Of a stretch of DNA of 28,324 nucleotides, positions 26,401 to 28,324 are shown in pieces. Source of the stretch: Bordetella parapertussis (lineage in GTDB: Bacteria; Pseudomonadota; Gammaproteobacteria; Burkholderiales; Burkholderiaceae_B). Position numbers and translations under genes: made by a program. The notes under the pieces are model-generated. The model saw nothing but the letters and a program-made list of their open reading frames with translations, searched no databases and was not told the DNA's origin. The stretch spans positions 1 to 28,324 of the forward strand of contig CAMDEF010000047.1 in the NCBI GenBank assembly GCA_945895265.1. Reading direction: 5' to 3'. Position 1 is the first letter of the stretch. Each line of letters starts with the position of its first letter.

Positions 26401-26500
26401 CGTGCTAAGTCTATTAGTGATCCCCGCTATGTTCACTTACGTTGATGATCTTGCGGTTTGGTTGCAGAGAATCAAAGCGAAGGTGATGCGCAGCGCTTAA
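23432..26500 (+). CDS. RND efflux inner-membrane pump
   Basis: Proton-driven resistance-nodulation-division transporter, 1022 residues, with the usual two halves: one membrane segment, a large periplasmic domain, then a bundle of membrane segments, repeated. The proton-relay residues are seen: an adjacent Asp pair D399/D400 in GILVDDAIVEVEN and K916 in GIVTKNSILLVEY. The N-terminus (SIRNPIPAILLFILLSIAGVLAF) and VQDFPDIELPMVTVEAQLPGAAPATLETEVARKLE place it with the AcrB/MdtBC-like multidrug pumps of the HAE1 group, not with metal pumps, which have a different membrane-segment-4 motif. The substrate is unknown. The start follows the adaptor stop by eight bases. A strong hairpin overlaps the stop codon. 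Confidence 0.95.
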   Translation: MNFSAFSIRNPIPAILLFILLSIAGVLAFKAIGVQDFPDIELPMVTVEAQLPGAAPATLETEVARKLENSIATLQGIKNLYTKILEGVVVITIEFVLEKDPMEAVNDVRDAVARVRAELPADVRDPTVVRATTAGKPLLTYAVTSKQIDEEALSWFVDNTVAKQLLTVNGVGRVKRMGGLTREVRVELDAARMAALNVTAAEVSRRLRQIQQEAPGGRGDVGGAEQAVRTIATASTADDLGKLDLSLQDGRRVRLNQIATIVDTTAERRSMALVNGQTVVAFEIMRSKGANEVTLAQEVRQVIKNLRLARADIQITEQIDNVQKTEENFEGSMHLLYEGAILAVIVVWYFLRDWRATIVSAAALPLSILPAFLGIYLFGFTLNMVTLTSLALVVGILVDDAIVEVENIARHLRMGKTPFQAALEAADEIGLAVVATTFALVAVFLPTAFMAGIPGKFFKQFGWTAVLAILASLLVARLLTPMMAAYLMKAVPESAQEPPDGWVMRSYLKSVNWCLSHRLVTLVLATLFFAGSIALVPLLPKGFVPPADRSQTLVNIERAPGSTLHETYLAAERARLKLEAIPEVLKVFSSVGAGVSGDAFARGSAAEVRKASLTVTLVHRSERKKNQQEVEADIRMLLAREPGVRITVGPQDVGVKMQIVLQSEDPLALTAAAHVVEGELRGLKGVGNVLSSASLVRPELIVRPNFARAADLGVTAQSIAETLRVATSGDYEISLPKLTLSERQVPIRVKLPDAARTDIDALARLTVPGRFGPVLLGNVATLTMDSGPAQIDRLNRSRNVVLDVELGSRQLGEVYAEAMALPGLRNLPAGVRQTELGDAKEMQALFASFGLAMAIGLLCIYMILVLLFHDFLQPITILGALPLSIGGAFVALLLTGKSFSMPSLIGLIMLMGIVTKNSILLVEYAIVARRGGISRTEALIDACHKRARPIVMTTIAMIAGMFPIAIGWGSDPSFRSPMAIAVMGGLLTSTVLSLLVIPAMFTYVDDLAVWLQRIKAKVMRSA

Positions 26501-26514
26501 CGAAGCGACTGCGC
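26488..26514 (+). other. Strong hairpin across the RND stop codon
   Basis: GCGCAGCGCTT (26488-26498) pairs with AAGCG and CTGCGC (26503-26507 and 26509-26514) around an AACG loop, with one bulged A at 26508. All eleven bases of the left arm are paired. It lies between the ends of the convergent RND pump and ABC binding-protein genes. There is no T-run on either side, so it is not a standard intrinsic terminator; it might protect the transcript end or help Rho-independent pausing. Confidence 0.5.
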
Positions 26515-26526
26515 GCCCTCTGCCGC

Positions 26527-28107
26527 TTAGCCTTTGCGCATCGTGTAAAACACCGGCCCTTGTGCCTGAAAATTTACCCAACCCTTGCGTAACGCCATGA
26601 GGTTATAGGCGGCACCGAGTGGGATGTAGGGAACTTGGTCTAGTACCTGCAGTTGAATATCTTGGCAGAGTGCTTTACGTTGCTCAAGCGTTGGGGCGTA
26701 AAACCAAGCTGTGCGCAGTTTTTCAATGGTGGGGTTGGTGGGCCAGCCAAACCACGCCTGTTTGCCGGTTCCTCGAATTCCCAGATTATTCGTCGGGTCG
26801 AGGTTGCTGGTGCCAGTCATGGCGGTGAATCCTACGTGCCAGCCGCCCAAGGCAGGGGGCTCTTGGCTATTGCGGCGCTGCAGGTAGCTGCCCCAGTCCA
26901 TTGAACGCAAGTCGACTTTCAAGCCCAGCTTTTTAAACAAGTCGGCAGTGACCAAGGCCGCCGCGTGATACTTGGGCGAATCGACTGGGTCAAGCAGCAC
27001 GAGAGGTTCGCCCTTGTAGCCAGACTCTTTGATGAGCGAGCGGGCAAGGCCAAAATCACGCTTGCCTGTCAGCTTCTCTAATCCTGCCTTGGTGGCCATG
27101 GGCGTACCCGGCACCCAAACCCCGACTTGATCACTCCAGTATTCAGGAAAATCTGAGCCATTGGCTGCGGTCATGTATTCGGTTTGATTCACCACGGCAA
27201 GAATGGCACGACGCATCAGGACATTATCAAATGGTGGATGAAGGTGATTAAAACGCATGATTGAAATTGCTGGCAGGGGACTTTTAATCAGCATAATCGC
27301 GGGGTCTTTGCGCAAAGTTGGGATGAAGTCGTTATCGATCGATTCGATACCGTCCACCTCGTTGTTTTGTAGCGCCGCAACTGCAGTTGCGCGGTCATTG
27401 ATAACTTGCCATTTGATCTCGGTGACATGCGCAATTTTTGGCCCTGCAGTATTGCTGACAGCCCCTTCGGTGCGAGGAACATAATCAGTGAATTTTTCGT
27501 AAACGACTTGTGAGCCAGAGACCCATTTATCAGCGATAAAACGATAAGGGCCGCTGCCAATCATTTCTTTCACTGGGACATTGTCGGGCGTTTTGGCCAG
27601 TCGTTCTGGCATGATCGAGGCCGACGCACCCGCAAGCGAGTACATCAGCAAAGGAAAGGGCTTGCTCAGGGTAATTTCGATGGTTTTGTCGTTGATAGCC
27701 TTGAGCTCAGTGATGAGTCCAAACAGGGTCTGTCCAAGTGGGTTGCGTTTGCCAAAGCGGATAATGCTCGCGACGATATCTTTTGCCGTGACGGGCGCAC
27801 CATCGTGAAATTTGAGTCCATCACGTAAAGTGAGTTTCCAGGTCAAATCATTGTTTTCTAATGTTTGACTGCCGACCATCTGAAGTTGAGGTTGGTAGTT
27901 TTCGTCTAAGCCATATAGTGTGTCAAAGACCTGTAGCGCGTGGCAGGCGGTAATGGTCGCAGTTGTGAACATCGGATCTAGCAAGGTGAGATCGGTTTCG
28001 GGTACCCAGCGTAATAGTGATTTGCCCGTCTGGGCGAAGCCCAGTGATGGTAACTGAGCAAGGCCAGCGGCGGCACCAGAACTAAGGATGAAGGTTCTGC
28101 GGTCCAT
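26527..28107 (-). CDS. ABC-type peptide/nickel-family solute-binding protein
   Basis: Periplasmic solute receptor of the SBP_bac_5 (DppA/OppA/NikA) family, 526 residues, close to the usual length. The N-terminus MDRRTFILSSGAAAG has a twin-arginine-like motif followed by a moderately hydrophobic stretch and FA/QT (after residue 25), so export may be by the Tat route. The mature part carries the family segments RWVPETDLTLLDPMFTT, LTWKLTLRDGLKFHDGAPVTAKDIVASI, ALQNNEVDGIESI and MRRAILAVVNQTEYM. Such proteins bind oligopeptides, but also opines, glutathione, sugars or acids. The permease and ATPase genes are not in the window. An AGGA lies eight bases before the ATG. The upstream gene on the same strand ends 28 bases before it. 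Confidence 0.93.
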   Translation of the reverse strand: MDRRTFILSSGAAAGLAQLPSLGFAQTGKSLLRWVPETDLTLLDPMFTTATITACHALQVFDTLYGLDENYQPQLQMVGSQTLENNDLTWKLTLRDGLKFHDGAPVTAKDIVASIIRFGKRNPLGQTLFGLITELKAINDKTIEITLSKPFPLLMYSLAGASASIMPERLAKTPDNVPVKEMIGSGPYRFIADKWVSGSQVVYEKFTDYVPRTEGAVSNTAGPKIAHVTEIKWQVINDRATAVAALQNNEVDGIESIDNDFIPTLRKDPAIMLIKSPLPAISIMRFNHLHPPFDNVLMRRAILAVVNQTEYMTAANGSDFPEYWSDQVGVWVPGTPMATKAGLEKLTGKRDFGLARSLIKESGYKGEPLVLLDPVDSPKYHAAALVTADLFKKLGLKVDLRSMDWGSYLQRRNSQEPPALGGWHVGFTAMTGTSNLDPTNNLGIRGTGKQAWFGWPTNPTIEKLRTAWFYAPTLEQRKALCQDIQLQVLDQVPYIPLGAAYNLMALRKGWVNFQAQGPVFYTMRKG

Positions 28108-28135
28108 AAGAGGGTCCTGTGAGTGACTGAAAAAA

Positions 28136-28324
28136 TTAACGTGTGGGTGCTGAGCGTTTAAACCAAAGTAATGAGAGAGTTAGCGCTAAGATCGTCAGGA
28201 CAAGCGATAGTGCACCAAAAAGAGCAGTGATTTCGGTATCGCGCCTTTCAAGAGAAAACTTACTGGATAAATGACGATAGACTTCTTTTAAATCCTGCGA
28301 GTTACCCGCCCGAAAAAACTCACC
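28136..28324 (-). CDS. C-terminal end of a VWA-domain protein (partial)
   Basis: The window edge cuts this gene; its last 62 codons are present. They read EFFRAGNSQDLKEVYRHLSSKFSLERRDTEIT followed by a 23-residue hydrophobic segment and LWFKRSAPTR. The L..VY..L..KF..ERR.TEIT block followed by a single membrane segment ending LSLLWF.R matches the C-terminus of VWA (von Willebrand factor A) domain proteins of proteobacteria, often encoded near MoxR ATPases. The VWA domain itself lies outside the window, so the call rests on the tail alone. The membrane segment would anchor the protein in the inner membrane. Confidence 0.6.
   Translation of the reverse strand, partial: GEFFRAGNSQDLKEVYRHLSSKFSLERRDTEITALFGALSLVLTILALTLSLLWFKRSAPTR

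Overview
The window looks like chromosomal DNA of a betaproteobacterium, most likely Burkholderiales (Alcaligenaceae- or Comamonadaceae-like). The evidence is three orphan Bug-type (tripartite tricarboxylate family) periplasmic receptors, a DUF1330 protein, a NodT-family outer-membrane factor in an RND operon, and a VWA-protein tail of a Burkholderiales-like type. No rRNA, tRNA, CRISPR array, integrase or insertion sequence was seen. The species assignment is inference.

Layout. (1) 211-2994: a medium-chain/AlkK-like acyl-CoA ligase on the minus strand, divergent from Bug receptor 1. (2) 3098-4217: a gene for a secreted protein of unknown family, apparently frameshifted in a GC-dinucleotide run exactly at its signal-peptide cleavage site. 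(3) 4350-12445, minus strand: a compact catabolic operon read as livK, terminator, livH-livM-livG-livF, SDR, acetyl-CoA-synthetase-like ligase, SDR. The terminal SDR lacks the Ser and Lys of the usual catalytic site. (4) 12615-14350: a DUF1330 gene divergent from an EntS-like MFS transporter. (5) 14464-18107, plus strand: a second MFS transporter, Bug receptor 2 and a class-III aminotransferase. (6) 18124-20383, minus strand: an FMN-dependent alpha-hydroxy-acid dehydrogenase and Bug receptor 3. (7) 20812-26500, plus strand: an RND efflux operon (outer-membrane factor, membrane-fusion protein, inner-membrane pump). (8) 26527-28324, minus strand: an oligopeptide/nickel-type ABC solute-binding protein preceded by the 3' end of a VWA-domain protein gene.

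How the genes may work together. The region is devoted to scavenging organic acids. Five periplasmic receptors of three families capture solutes. The HAAT-type ABC transporter is co-transcribed with a CoA ligase and two dehydrogenases, which suggests import, CoA activation and oxidation of a carboxylic acid that cannot be named from sequence. Tight ATGA or short overlaps (livG/livF, livF side SDR/ligase, livH/livM, outer-membrane factor/fusion protein) indicate operons. A strong intrinsic terminator between livK and livH probably keeps the binding protein more abundant than its permease. No transcriptional regulator is encoded in the window, so control must come from elsewhere. I found no defence or otherwise clearly novel multi-gene system. 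The least explained items are the frameshifted secreted protein, the SDR with an altered catalytic site, the unknown-substrate operon and the repeats upstream of livK and Bug receptor 3.
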